Shown here: positions 44,763 to 55,794 of the stretch, piece after piece
Position numbering within the stretch: position 1 is the stretch's first letter
Layout of the letters: every line of letters starts with the position of its first letter
NCBI RefSeq assembly: GCF_963678975.1
Contig: NC_089273.1
Span: 8,804,614-8,868,613 of the forward strand
Direction of reading: 5' to 3'
DNA length: 64,000 nucleotides
From: Dysidea avara
Lineage: Eukaryota > Porifera > Demospongiae > Dictyoceratida > Dysideidae
Made by a program: the position numbers and the translations under genes
The notes under the pieces: model-generated
What the model was told of the DNA's origin: nothing
The model's input: the letters and a program-made list of their open reading frames with translations, nothing else
Database searches by the model: none

Positions 44763-46700
44763 ATGGTCTTGGCACAAAATTCACATGAATTGTCATTATT
44801 AAAATTTTTAGCATTAACCTACCATCACAGCCATTTCTTGGCCGCCACCTTGGATTTCACATCTTTTTTTCACCATAGCCTTTTTGAGGGCCGCACACTT
44901 TTTTTACAGCTTGGCTGTTTTGGATTAGATATATTTTATCAGACCAAAATCTATTTATATAACTCACGAAAACTACATTTTACCACCATTTATTTCAAAC
45001 TCACCTGAATTCAAAGTTTAAAAAGGTTAAAAAGCAGTCAGATTGTCATCCGGCATACTAAGTGCCTCTAAAATAATTATCGTATTGCTGGTGTTTAGGA
45101 CTTTCAGTAGTTTTATAACTTTATTAAGACTTCACAACCATCTGTAAAGGCCATAATGATAAAAATCAACCTACTAAGGAGTGATCATTGCTGTTAAAAA
45201 AAACCAACTAGCAGGAGAATCTGCTCTCCCCAACCACCTATAACTTAACCTGTTTGTGTCCCTCCCCTTGCCAGCTCCTGGATCCACCCCTGCTTTCTAC
45301 AGGGTAGCTGATACTTAGCTCAGGGTGACTTGTAACTTGGCTGAACTCCGTACATGATGATTTGTAAATTTAGCAAGTGCATAGGTGGCGAAAGAGTAAC
45401 TATTATACTGCACCCTTAATTCAAATCTGTACTACACAAGAGTCATCATGGAATCTCCTATAGGGTTTCCAGAAACTGGTCAATTAAGATTGAGATGTAT
45501 CAATATAGTGGTAGCCCCAACTGTGCAGTCACCCTAATACAACAGTCACGCATGTGATTAACTGCTAAAACCAATGAAAATGCAATCTCCTGACACCAAA
45601 TTCCCACATTTTTCAGGGGACATGCTTCCAAGCCTAGAATTATCATATTTGGTGTTCACACTATTTAAATTCCAACTCCAACACACTGCTAGCTGCCTCC
45701 TATGTAATTATGTTACTGAACTCTTACAGGGTGACTTATAACAAAAGTGAATTGTGTTCAAGGTGTCTTGTAACATAGCTGAACACTTCAATAGAGCATT
45801 TTATTTCTTGGTTCTAAGCGGTTTGCTGGTAGGTGCAGTAAGTACAGTAGGCAAGTAGATCTACATTTTTAATAACGTAACATGTGACTTGATTTGACAA
45901 AACCAGGCCTCCACACACACATTTAACTCTTCACTTGTTACTTGTATGCTATTCACCTACAATTCTCTCTTTATTCCATAACAGGTCAAAATTTGAAAGT
46001 GATCACTTACTCCTACAGTACATTGAGTTATGGTCCTCTAAAGTCACAAATATGGATGAGTGTGGAAGCCAGGTTTTGTCAAATCCAGTTACATATCTTA
46101 ATTGCGTGACTGTTACTTAGTGCTGGCTTTTGCTCTGTATCTTCTAGTTTGATTTCTTCCAAAGTACAAAAAGATGAGGTTTATTTAATAGTTAATCTAT
46201 CCATGTACCAATTTTCACTACAATGCAGCTTGCTTTGCAGGAATGACAACATATTGGTGTTATCTTTCATAAATAATTGTTAATACCTCCACAACTTTTA
46301 ATCATATTCCAACCAAACTTGGTGCTGAGATTTACCTTTAAACCATCTTAATGTGTGTCAAATTTCAAGGTAATAGAATCATGGTTTTGTGATTTACAGC
46401 AAGTTTTGTAAGTGTGCAAAAAGAAGGAAATAAGAAAACAAAGCAAATTTTGAAGTCTCAAAAGTCTCAGGAATACTTGAAGCAATTTAGCTCTAATTTG
46501 GTGTGTGTGGTCTACTGAAGGTGACGGAAATTTCTACAGCAAATATAATATCATTTTGTAAAGGCAGCACGGAAATCTCTGCAGCAAATATAATATCATT
46601 TTGTAAAGGCAGCATGGAGATACATATGTGTGAATATTGCATTATTGTTGTCCCTGTAAATAGCACACTGGTATGACATGCCAGATTCTTGGGCTATACA
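44763..46700 (-). mobile_element. Decayed composite element (copy I, reverse)
   Basis: A half palindrome (44763-44930) is followed by non-repeat DNA, a degenerate minisatellite remnant (45297-45790, with CTGAACTC and TACAGGGTGACTT still visible) and a strongly diverged module (about 45795-46700). The module is recognised by TAAGCGGTTTGC, by CAAATTTCA and AGTGTGCAAAAAGAAG, and by an end resembling the inverse of GCCCAAGAAGCCGG (CCAGATTCTTGGGC). The order matches copy C. Confidence 0.65.
45883..46093. mobile_element. 211-bp TGTGAC-family MITE inside the decayed module
   Basis: TGTGACTTGATTTGACAAAA at the left; the inverse at the right (TTTTGTCAAATCCAGTTACA). Inner GGCCTCCACACAC is inverted as GTGTGGAAGCC. 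Confidence 0.85.
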
Positions 46701-47797
46701 ATACATTACCATGCATCTTGATACATGTGCATTGTCTATTGTCATGTAAAGTGGAGGTTATGTAGTGGCATTAGTAAGTCTTTCAAAGACCATTTGTTAG
46801 TGTTGGTCTTTTTCAAGAGTTTTCCCATTTTGCTTCTTAAATGATTTTTGATGTTTAATGCATTACTCTTCTGCATAGTGGTATATTTTGTTGTGCAAAC
46901 TATACAATTCTATGATGATTCTTATAGTGATTAAGGGACTCTACTTTTCTTTGAAGGATCACTATTCTACAGTAGTATACCATTCCATTTTGCATGTACA
47001 TATATAATTGTAATTCTATACTGCAGTATTAAGGAGTAATTATGCAGTTAACTTGTCCACATCTTGAGGGCATGGTTCCTAACACACTTTGATAATGGTA
47101 TCATTTCATATGGGTATATATAAGTGGAGTCATTGTGGAATTGGGTATGTCATTTTAGAATCATCATACAGAATGTTAAAACATACCGAGTGTGCAAGGC
47201 TGAGCATGCTTTTGTTAAAGAGCTGGAGAAATCGAACCTCACACCTTATCACTGCTTCTTTTGTAAACGTAAAAGTAGAACTGGGAGAAGTGTTATAGTG
47301 AAGTACACAACTAAGTATTAATAAGAAAAGTCACAAGTCATTGAGTTACAGCAGTGTGAAGAACAGGTATAATAGAAACTGTTACAGTTCAAAAACAAGG
47401 CTTGAGTGGATAATGTTATTAAGAGTTGTTGCTGGCTTATAGTGGTGCCACAGCAGAGTGCTACAGTATGCACAGTAATATCAGGCATGATGTCTATTAT
47501 GGACCACACCCACATAATAACCATTGTTTACTGACCTAGGTCTTTGTACACTTCACCAACCAATAGTTTAATAGAAGATGAAACAGGTATACTGTAAAAC
47601 ACATGCACTCTAAATAGAATTTTCTTATATCTCTAGATTTACCCGTTCATTGTAACAATGCAGCTACTGTACAATGTTAGACTCCACTTCCCATCATTGG
47701 ATTCTTTTAGGCATGCTTATAGAAGCAATGCAGTTGCTAAATTTGGGTGACTGGTTACTTGCTGAGGGCTATTTGCTTGCAATTTCCCAATTATAAC
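46701..47797. other. Unique non-coding stretch
   Basis: No frame above 83 codons, no strong repeat. Short frames at 47089-47321 include a CFFCKRK-like string but nothing I can assign to a family. Confidence 0.45.
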
Positions 47798-48233
47798 TAG
47801 GCATGCGTCTATTGTGCCGGCATAATTTCGGGAATAATAGGTACTGAAAAGCATTGGGGAATATTCCGGAATAATCGGATGAATTCTAAGAATAATTGGT
47901 ACAAAATTATAAGTTTTTGTTGTGGTGCTGTGTAAAAATCCTTTAGATTTACTACCAAAACAGTACAAGCATAAAAATGGTGAAAACGATCGAGATACTT
48001 TAATAGAGCAGTCACTTACTCTAATAGAGCAGTCAACTTCGAGTCCATAATTCTAATAGAGCAGTCACTTGTTTAAAAACCCTAACAAAAGTACTAATTT
48101 GGCACACATATTTGGGAATAATTTGAGAATAATAGGTTGACTCAGGAATAATTTTGAGCATAATAGGTGAATAAAAAAAGAAGTGCCAGAAAGAATAATA
48201 GGAAGACTTTAGAGCATAATAGACTTAAGCCTA
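47798..48233. mobile_element. hAT-type MITE
   Basis: Left end TAGGCATGCGTCTATTGTGC; right end reverse complement TAGGCTTAAGTCTATTATGC. Perfect 8-bp duplication ATTATAAC at 47790-47797 and 48234-48241. The interior has many GAATAATAGGT-type repeats and three copies of CTAATAGAGCAGTCA (about 48000-48070). Related in design to 11506-11930. Confidence 0.92.
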
Positions 48234-48544
48234 ATTATAACATTATTCTACGTGATCATGACTTGCTAGCTACATAACCTCTATCATCCTAATCATAGTA
48301 CCACCACATACGTAGCTACTGTAAGTTGTGTGATTCAGGTGGATCAAGTTTGTTACTATTTTACTATCCAAACGGAAATACTGGCTTAAATATTCTGTAA
48401 AGTTGTCAAACTAAATGCATGTACTTTGCTACAGTTGGAAAGTGACCAATCTCAGTTAGAGTGATCCCCCTGTCGACAATAATTCCAAGAATATACCAGT
48501 TAAAGCACCACAGTGAGTGCAATATGGATAGATACAGTGTAGCA

Positions 48545-48620
48545 CAAGAGTGTGGTCAAGAGGCCTACATAACACTAGGCTAGGTCAACTGTTACATTGG
48601 GTTCAAGTCCTTGCCCACTG
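48545..48620 (+). other. Possible tRNA-derived (SINE-like) promoter remnant
   Basis: GGTTCAAGTCC at about 48600 fits a pol III B box, and GTGGTCAAGAGGCC about 45 bp upstream resembles a tRNA-Leu/Ser A box. The flanks do not fold into a clean cloverleaf, so this is not a functional tRNA. A chance match is possible. Confidence 0.25.
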
Positions 48621-48739
48621 AACTGAGTGTTATTTTCCCATTGATATTGCATGGATTACCTAGTTTACAAGGACGTAACCAGGCTATTAAAAAGAGGGAT
48701 TCCACTCTGGAACATGTTCATTGCTTCATTCTAGCTATA

Positions 48740-48961
48740 TGTGACCAGGCTTGCAAAAACAGGGCATGTGGACATAAAAATTGCCTACTTCTTCAAACTT
48801 TGATGTGTCACAACTTTATATTCCATTATTACTTGGCCATGAAATTTTCAGCACTTATCAAGCATTTAGTTAGTAGCTTTACAATACAATTCACTGAATG
48901 AAAATATTCTATCCCAATACTAAGATATGAGATGTTATGCATCGCTGGGTATTGTTTGTGC
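48740..48961. mobile_element. Truncated TGTGAC-family MITE
   Basis: Begins TGTGACCAGGCTTGCAAAAA and GGGCATGTGGACA like 44079-44329. The opposite end stops at about TTGTTTGTGCA and lacks the terminal inverted repeat. Confidence 0.65.
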
Positions 48962-48969
48962 ATTTGCAA

Positions 48970-50413
48970 CAACATCTACATTTACCTCCAAAGCATGAAT
49001 TCCATTACAGACTTTTTGCTGACTTTTGATGTATGAAAACAACCTTTTAGTTGCATGATTTGACACTGGATTTATCAAATTTGTTGAATAATTATCAAGT
49101 GGTGTTTGACATTCAAGTTGGGCTAACTTTTTAGCTGTGTAGTAAGCATTCCAATCTTCTGTAGAGCCAGATGATCGAGCATGGTTAATAATTGTTTCTT
49201 TTTTCTAATATAGTTGTTTTGTGTTGATTGTTATCCATGATTCACTATTGTCTCTTTGTAATAAGCCTAGATGGCAGTGGCGTAGCCAGAAAAAAAATTT
49301 TACCGAGGCAAAGTAAGTTATACATTGACGTAATTGAGAGGGTTTGCTTGTGACTCAACTGATTCACAAACAGTTTCAAGCATGGGTGGTACAGCATTTG
49401 CAGGTTGATTCTCTGGTTGGATGGAAGAAACTGTTTCAGAAGACTCTGAGTATTTTTCTACATGTTATGCTCCAGCTTAGTTAATGCAACAGTATACCAT
49501 GCTTCAATTATTAGACTAGTTTAATTGTACTCAACACAAAAAAAACTGACTTACTCTGGAGATGTTTTGAGTGGTCAGGCCATCCATGGACTGCAACAGA
49601 AGTCATAGTCATGCACACTATACTTTTTATTGATCCGATATGATATTTAAGTCAGAGATATCTCTTTCATGTGGTACTCAACTACATGTGCTAAGTATGT
49701 CAAGCTAGGGAGTATGGGGGCATGCTCCCTCAAGGAAATTTTTGAAAATATATGCTTTGAAATGGCATGTGGAGGCTATTTTCATGATATACATGCATGA
49801 TCAATGGGCTCAATGCAATGCCATGCAGTTGATTCATTGGAACACTTTTGAAAAGACAATTAACAATGTAAATGATTTAGACCAAGCAGTGTAAGAGCAC
49901 TTGCTATAATTTACACTGAATGCTCTATTAGAGTATATTACGATGACTGCTCTATTAGAGTATCTCGATCCTTTTCCGCATACAAATTCAAGTAGCTGAA
50001 AAGTGGTCCAGGACTATGTCACCATGGGCTCCGGCCTACTTAGTACTACAGCCATAGATTCTATTGTGTGTGGTACAGTAATGCTGTATAGTAACATTTG
50101 AGTAGAATATTCAAGGTGCCAAAACTCAGGCCTGCTCAGTGCTCAGCCTGAATTGTTGAGCTTTTTTTACCGAGGCAGCTGCCTCGGTTGCCTCAATGGT
50201 AGCTACGCCACTGGATGATATATACTGTATTAAGTTGACACATTCCAAACACATAACTTTAAACTCTTCCCACATCAGTTCTACTTGAGAAGCTGGAGAA
50301 TACTTCCTTAAAAATGTGCGGATAAAACTATCGATAAAGTCTTTTAGTTGATTTATAGTGACTTTTGACCACAATGCCTTTCCCCAATTACCTATTTCAT
50401 ATCTATGAAACAA
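48970..50413 (-). pseudogene. LINE ORF2 fragment, split by a DNA element
   Basis: Two minus-strand pieces (50413-50214, then 49269-48970) encode the endonuclease-to-reverse-transcriptase linker of a non-LTR retrotransposon. The first piece reads FLRKYSP...ELMWEEFKVMCLECVNLI; the second reads ESWITINTKQL, then HARSSGSTEDWNAYYTAKK and RLFSYIKSQQK. These resemble the W..FK..C.EC, PW.t...k.l.r.K and FW.YIKs positions of CR1/L2/Jockey-like elements. Frameshifts and stops (for example near 49235 and 49205) show it is dead. The reverse transcriptase core is missing. Confidence 0.7.
49274..50213. mobile_element. 940-bp TIR element inserted in the LINE
   Basis: GCAGTGGCGTAGCCAG on the left, and the inverse of CAGTGGCGTAGCTACC on the right. 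The 4-bp duplication GATG is at 49270-49273 and 50214-50217. Removing the element and one GATG restores continuity of the LINE frame. The interior carries inverted copies of the CTCTATTAGAG motif (49920-49970). Confidence 0.8.
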
Positions 50414-51086
50414 TTACGCTAAGTGTTTGTCACATTTCCTATAATGTTCTTAACTATTGTAGCTACAGCTATTACTGCACAGCTAATTCATGTTGTATTG
50501 TTGCTGTATACTTAACAATGCAGTTGATGTTTCAAAGCTTGTCAGCTATCTTCATGAATACTAAATTTAATAATTTATATTTTACTGTTATTCAATTTAT
50601 GCCCAAAATATTCCATATTCTATCTCCACCAAAATTATCAAAATAAACCCACCATTCCCACTATACTATTAATTCAATAATGCAGGTGAATTGGGGATTA
50701 ATATACATTATGTAGCTAATAATGATTTCAACACCTGATCATTAGTTTACCAGTTTGATTTTATATACTGGTGTACTTGTTTAACTTCTGAGCTTGACTA
50801 CAATTTCCTGAGAGAAATGGTGCACTTTGAAGAGGTTGAATTTTCTTTACATACAGCATATTGCGTTGAGCACATTAGTTAATGATATGTAGTGTGTTCT
50901 TGAGTGCGCTTTGAATTAAATTTAACAATCATTTCACTCTGTTGAATGATAATGACACTAATATTGCTAAATGAAAATCAGGTACAACTGAACTGAAATA
51001 CACTACCAGGATATAATGTACATGGTGGGATAATACTAATAGCTGCATGATAATCATTCAAATAGCACACATCATCACTGGTGAAG
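50414..51086. other. Non-coding DNA leading into the FReD-5 3' flank
   Basis: AT-rich. From about 50870 it is homologous to the 3' flank of the other FReD genes, but the poly(A) hexamer position reads GTGAAA instead of AATAAA. Confidence 0.6.
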
Positions 51087-51863
51087 TTAAATGATGCAAT
51101 CCTTTGGTCTGATTTTGATTTCTATAAATGTTAGAAGAAGATGATTGCCATTGAGGAGTAACGTACACCCTTTGTTGTACTGATTGTTAAAAAATACTTG
51201 GCTACAACGATTGTACCACCATCCACCATTATTACCAACACAACCATTGCTAACAGCACAATTAATAACCCACTGATCATTGTCCCTGTCCATTGTGGTG
51301 AACTTCATCCCATTCAGTGAGTGTGAACCAGTAATTGGATCAGTTGTAACTCCATCAAATCCTGATATGGTTAATGGATACTGTTCAGTGGCTGGTCCTA
51401 CTCTAAAGTTACTGTATGATAGATAACCTTTTGTTCCATTAGTAAATGTATAGTCAATATGTAGCTCCCACTGTCCTTGATTGGTAAGGCAATGAAGGGA
51501 GTACAGTCCTATCCAAAATTCTCCTGTGGTAGCTTTATCATCAACTGGTAGTGTACCAAATCCATCTTCATAATCTACCCAGAGTCTGTTAAAGTTGACA
51601 CTTCCATCTATTCTCCTCTGAACAACAAGCCATCCTCCTCCAGCAGTGATAGTGTCGCAGTATACCTTAGTAATAGTTGATCGATTGTTGCCACAGAAAT
51701 TCCTCAGTTTATATTGTTTAGGCTTGTTAGTAATCTCACTGAATATAGAAGGTCTAAATCCGAGATCACAACAGTTCTCAATGATGACATCATTGTTAGT
51801 ATCTTGAGCCACAACACCAACTAGTATTACTAGTAATACTACGATAGTTGTAGTAGTAGTCAT
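51087..51863 (-). CDS. FReD-5: secreted fibrinogen-related protein (intact)
   Basis: 258 residues, single exon. The ATG at 51861-51863 is the only start; the upstream in-frame TTG is not used in eukaryotes. Signal peptide about 1-19 (MTTTTTIVVLLVILVGVV), CC at 31-32, fibrinogen domain about 50-255. Visible motifs are YCD (68), GGGWLVVQRRIDG (75-87), GEFWIGL (114-120), DRDND (192-196) and GGWWYNRC (213-220). An insertion PVDDKATT after GFGTL and two extra cysteines (208, 233) separate it from FReD-1 to -4. Probably a secreted recognition or lectin-like protein by family analogy. A TATA box lies at 51949-51955 and the conserved upstream block at 52062-52225. Confidence 0.9.
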   Translation of the reverse strand: MTTTTTIVVLLVILVGVVAQDTNNDVIIENCCDLGFRPSIFSEITNKPKQYKLRNFCGNNRSTITKVYCDTITAGGGWLVVQRRIDGSVNFNRLWVDYEDGFGTLPVDDKATTGEFWIGLYSLHCLTNQGQWELHIDYTFTNGTKGYLSYSNFRVGPATEQYPLTISGFDGVTTDPITGSHSLNGMKFTTMDRDNDQWVINCAVSNGCVGNNGGWWYNRCSQVFFNNQYNKGCTLLLNGNHLLLTFIEIKIRPKDCII

Positions 51864-51948
51864 TGTAGACTTATCAACACTGATCAACTGTAGCTAGTTC
51901 ACTGTTAGTAGACAATTTTGCGATATTGACAGTACATCAGAAGAGTGT

Positions 51949-51955
51949 TTTTATA
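51949..51955 (-). promoter_or_regulatory. TATA box of FReD-5
   Basis: TATAAAA on the minus strand about 86 nt upstream of the ATG. The spacing is longer than in FReD-1 and -2 because of about 30 bp of extra sequence at 51893-51925. Confidence 0.5.
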
Positions 51956-52061
51956 CTACACTGTATTTCCTTTTATGGTCATGTTATGACATTGTTGTTG
52001 TGATAGTCAGCTACCAAATATGGCACTGGTTCTGTGCTATAACATTAGCAATGAGATAATG

Positions 52062-52225
52062 TATCCTTATTAGGAAACTTACTGATGTGTTATTGTAATG
52101 TGGTTACTACCCCACATCTATGAATATATCATATACCAATCAGCCTATATACACAATCCTGTAATGTGTACATGACTGATGAATATCATGTACTAATATA
52201 GTAATCATTCCAATACAAGTCATCC
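52062..52225 (-). promoter_or_regulatory. Conserved FReD upstream block (FReD-5)
   Basis: Matches the other blocks including the CCAAT motif (52136-52140) and GTGTACATGACTGATGAATA. It starts 199 bp upstream of the ATG. Confidence 0.6.
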
Positions 52226-53394
52226 AATCAACATCCAATATTATGATAAACACCAGTGGTACAGTTGTTACATCATTACATGTTATATGTGAATATCTCT
52301 TGTGAAGGTAGCTGCAATAGTTACTTTTAAATAGATCTAGACATCATATGTAAGTCAATGTGTATACATCTATATTGAAAATTAACATGGCCAGACATAG
52401 CTAAAAGGCATAGGTCACAAAAGTGTTAGAAAGTAGGCAATCATCATGTTTTCACAGACCAGTTCAGATTATGGGTATACTAGATAAGGGACATCACTTT
52501 TTACATGCCAATTGGTATTACAGTGGAACCTTGATTATCCGAACTAAATGAGTGGAAAGGGTGTTCATATAATCAAACAGTACATAACATCAAACTTCCA
52601 TACATTTATATACAGAGCGACAGAGGAAGAAAAGCTGCATTTCAGGTATTCGGAAATCCACAGCAAATTTACAGAAATTCCATGTCTCTGTACATTTCCG
52701 GTGTTCATGAAATTTGCACATTTCCTTGTCATTTCCTGAAGTAGTATAGGGCACAATTTCTATGAAATTTCCTAATAGCATTATTGATGGTATTTCTTGA
52801 CATTTCCTAATGCAGGATAGATGAAATTTACTGACATTTGTGGAACACAGGAAAGATCAAATTTTCATAAATTTCTTTACATTTCCTGCACCAGGATAGG
52901 TAGTGTCAAAATACAAATTTCCTGTCTAGGAAATGTCAATAAATGTCATGTGTCAACACATTTCCTAAGCACAGTATGGATGGGGGACAGTATGGTACCA
53001 AGTGTGCATTACCCTCTCCACCAGTTCAGGACAAATTACATTTCATGACATTTATGGACATTTATGGACATTTCCTAAATGGCAAGGAGCAAGCAGCATT
53101 AGTACATTACAACTATATATAGCTAGTTTACCTACTTTAACAGAGTTTGCAAAATGTATAAGAAACCTATATTACCAAGGTATTATTTCATTGTGGGTTT
53201 GGGTTACCACATTTCCTGTTAATGTAGGAAATATCCAGTAAATATGATATTTCTTGAAATTTACATGACGTGTCCTTGGCATTTATAATGTACCGTATAT
53301 ATTGCATTTAGGTTACACCAAGACCTTATCCTAATCTGTAAAGTGTTACAGTAGTCAGGTATGACAGCTGCTGGAGTGACAATCTCGGACTAAA

Positions 53395-55485
53395 ATTTCA
53401 CTACATGCCATGTGTCCTTGACTTGGGAAATCTCATTGAAATTTCTGAATAGTACAGGAAATCTCGCTGCATACCATGTATCCTTGAATAAGGAAATCTC
53501 ATATAAATGTCAAATTTCTGGATAGTGTAGGAAATATCACTGCATGCCATGTGTCCTTAAATTAGGAAATCTCATGTAAATGTCAAATTTCTGAATAGTG
53601 TAGGAAATGTCACTACATGTCATGTGTCCTTGACTTAGGAAATATAATGTAAATGTGACCGGATCTTGGAAAAACCTACCTTTTGGGCACAAGCAAACTT
53701 TTTGAGAAAACTTAAATGAAAATTTCAACACTTTTTTTAAAGTTCATTTTTTTACACATTTGGATAAAGCAACTATTAAACCTTCTTGCTGTGAAGTTTC
53801 ATCCCCATAGCTTCTTTTTCCTAGGAGATATGGATTATTATATCAGACCATGCAGTAATTTCACATGCGTGGGATAACAATTACCTTACAAATTGGGTGA
53901 TTTGTTCAGCTGCTGAAATGGCTAAAACTTAGTCTTAGACAATGATACATGGAATTTAATTGCTGAAAAGTACCAATACTACTTCAATAATCTATTAGAA
54001 ATGTATTTTAAAGTATTTTAGATGACAACAATGAAGTTATTGGTAAACAAAGTGATTTGTCACCATTTGTCGCCCTTAATCACTCACAGAATTCAATACA
54101 TTACCATAAAAGTTAGCTTGTAATGTACAGGATAGAAAATTGGCCATATCTCAGGAATACTTCAAGATATTAAGCTGAAATTTTAACATAAGATAGATGA
54201 GCACCTATAGTACCTCATTTAAACTATAAAACAGAAAATTGACCAATGTGCCAAAAAGGTAGGTTTTCCAAGATCAGGTCACAAATGTTAAATTTCTGGG
54301 TAGTGTTGGAAATGTCACTGCATGCCATGTGTCCTTGACTAAGGAAATCTCATGTAAATGTCAAATTTCTGAATAGTGTAGGAAAGGTCACTGCATGCCA
54401 TGTGTTCTTGAATAAGGAAATCTCATGTAAATGACAAATTTCTGCATAGTGTAGGAAATGTCACTGCATGTCATGTGTCCTTGAATAAGGAAATTTCATG
54501 TAAATGTCAAATTTCTGCATAGTGTAGGAAATGTCACTGCATGCCATGTGTCCTTGACTAAGGAAATCTCATGTAAATGTCAAATTTCTGATTAGCGTAG
54601 GAAATTTCACTGCATGCCATGTGTCCTTGACTAAGGAAATCTCATGCAAATGTCAAATTTCTGAATAGTGTAGGAAATGTCACTGCATGCCATGTGTCCT
54701 TGAATAAGGAAATCTCATGTAAATGTCAAATTTCTGGATAGTGTAGGTAATGTCACTGCATGTCATGTGTCCTTGACTAAGGAAATCTCATGCAAATGTC
54801 AAATTTCTGAATAGTGTAGGAAATGTCACTGCATGCCATGTGTCCTTGAATAAGGAAATCTCATGTAAATGTCAAATTTCTGATTAGTGTAGGAAATGTC
54901 ACTGCATGTCATGTGTCCTTGACTAAGGAAATCTCATGTAAATGTCAAATTTCTGATTAGTGTAGGAAATGTCACTGCATGCCATGTGTCCTTGAATAAG
55001 GAAATCTCATGTAAATGTCAAATTTCTGGATAGCGTAGGAAATGTCACTACATGCCATGTGTCCTTGACTTAGGAAATGTAAATGTTAAATTTCTGGATA
55101 GTGTAGGAAATGTCACTGCATGTCATGTGTCCTTGACTAAGGAAATCTCATGTAAATGTCAAATTTCTGATTAGTGTAGGAAATGTCACTGCATGCCATG
55201 TGTCCTTGACTAAGGAAATCTCATGTAAATGTCAAATTTCTGATTAGTGTAGGAAATGTCACTGCATGCCATGTGTCCTTGAATAAGGAAATCTCATGTA
55301 AATGTCAAATTTCTGGATAGCGTAGGAAATGTCACTACATGCCATGTGTCCTTGACTTAGGAAATGTAAATGTTAAATTTCTGGATAGTGTAGGAAATGT
55401 CACTGCATGCCATGTGTCCTTGACTAAGGAAATCTCATGTAAATTTCAAATTTATGAATATATGCAGGAAATCTAACAACACGTC
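53395..55485. repeat. 73-bp satellite array
   Basis: About 20 units of 73 bp, with TAGGAAATGTCACTGCATGC, CATGTGTCCTTGACTAAGGA and CATGTAAATGTCAAATTTCT as successive parts. TTGACTAAGG and TTGAATAAGG unit types are interspersed. The outer flanks (52600-53390, 55485-55640) hold degenerate GGAAAT/ATTTCC motifs in both orientations. Confidence 0.93.
53655..54283. mobile_element. TGTGAC-family element nested in the satellite
   Basis: TGTGACCGGATCTTGGAAAA on the left, inverse on the right (TTTTCCAAGATCAGGTCACA). Inner CCTACCTTTTGGGCAC is inverted. AA flanks both sides and the satellite phase resumes after it. Homologous to 1295-1967 in inverse orientation. Confidence 0.88.
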
Positions 55486-55794
55486 AAATTTTTGGCAGAG
55501 GAAATGTACAGACACATGAAATTTCCAATGTTTAAGGAAATGTCATAACATGGGACATTTACAGTATACAGGTTTACTCCAGGTTTGATATAGTAAATTC
55601 AACAGTTGCATTTCCTGTACATTTTCATGCTGACTTTTGGTCCGGAAATGTGACTTTTTTTCCTGTGAGCTTTGCTCAACTACTCTAATAAAGTATACAC
55701 TTGTTGACAAATATGCTAATTGAGCAGTCAATTTGGTGTTCAGATAATCAAAATTTTGGCTAATTAGTGTTTGGATAATTGAGGTTCTACTGTA

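Larger units (their letters stand above)
52521..55792. mobile_element. Pogo/Tigger-like non-autonomous element carrying a satellite
   Basis: Left end CAGTGGAACCTTGATTATCC; right end reverse complement CAGTAGAACCTCAATTATCC. TA flanks both ends (52519-52520, 55793-55794). CAG termini with a TA duplication and TTATCCGAAC-type TIRs are typical of pogo/Tigger elements of the Tc1/mariner group. Subterminal ATAATCAAA is also inverted. Its 3.27 kb are filled by a 73-bp satellite, with no transposase. Confidence 0.85.

Noticed and set aside
47124-47321. Short frame with YHCFFCKRKSRTG
   Set aside because: A single CxxC pair in a 65-codon frame overlapping another frame, with no supporting gene structure.
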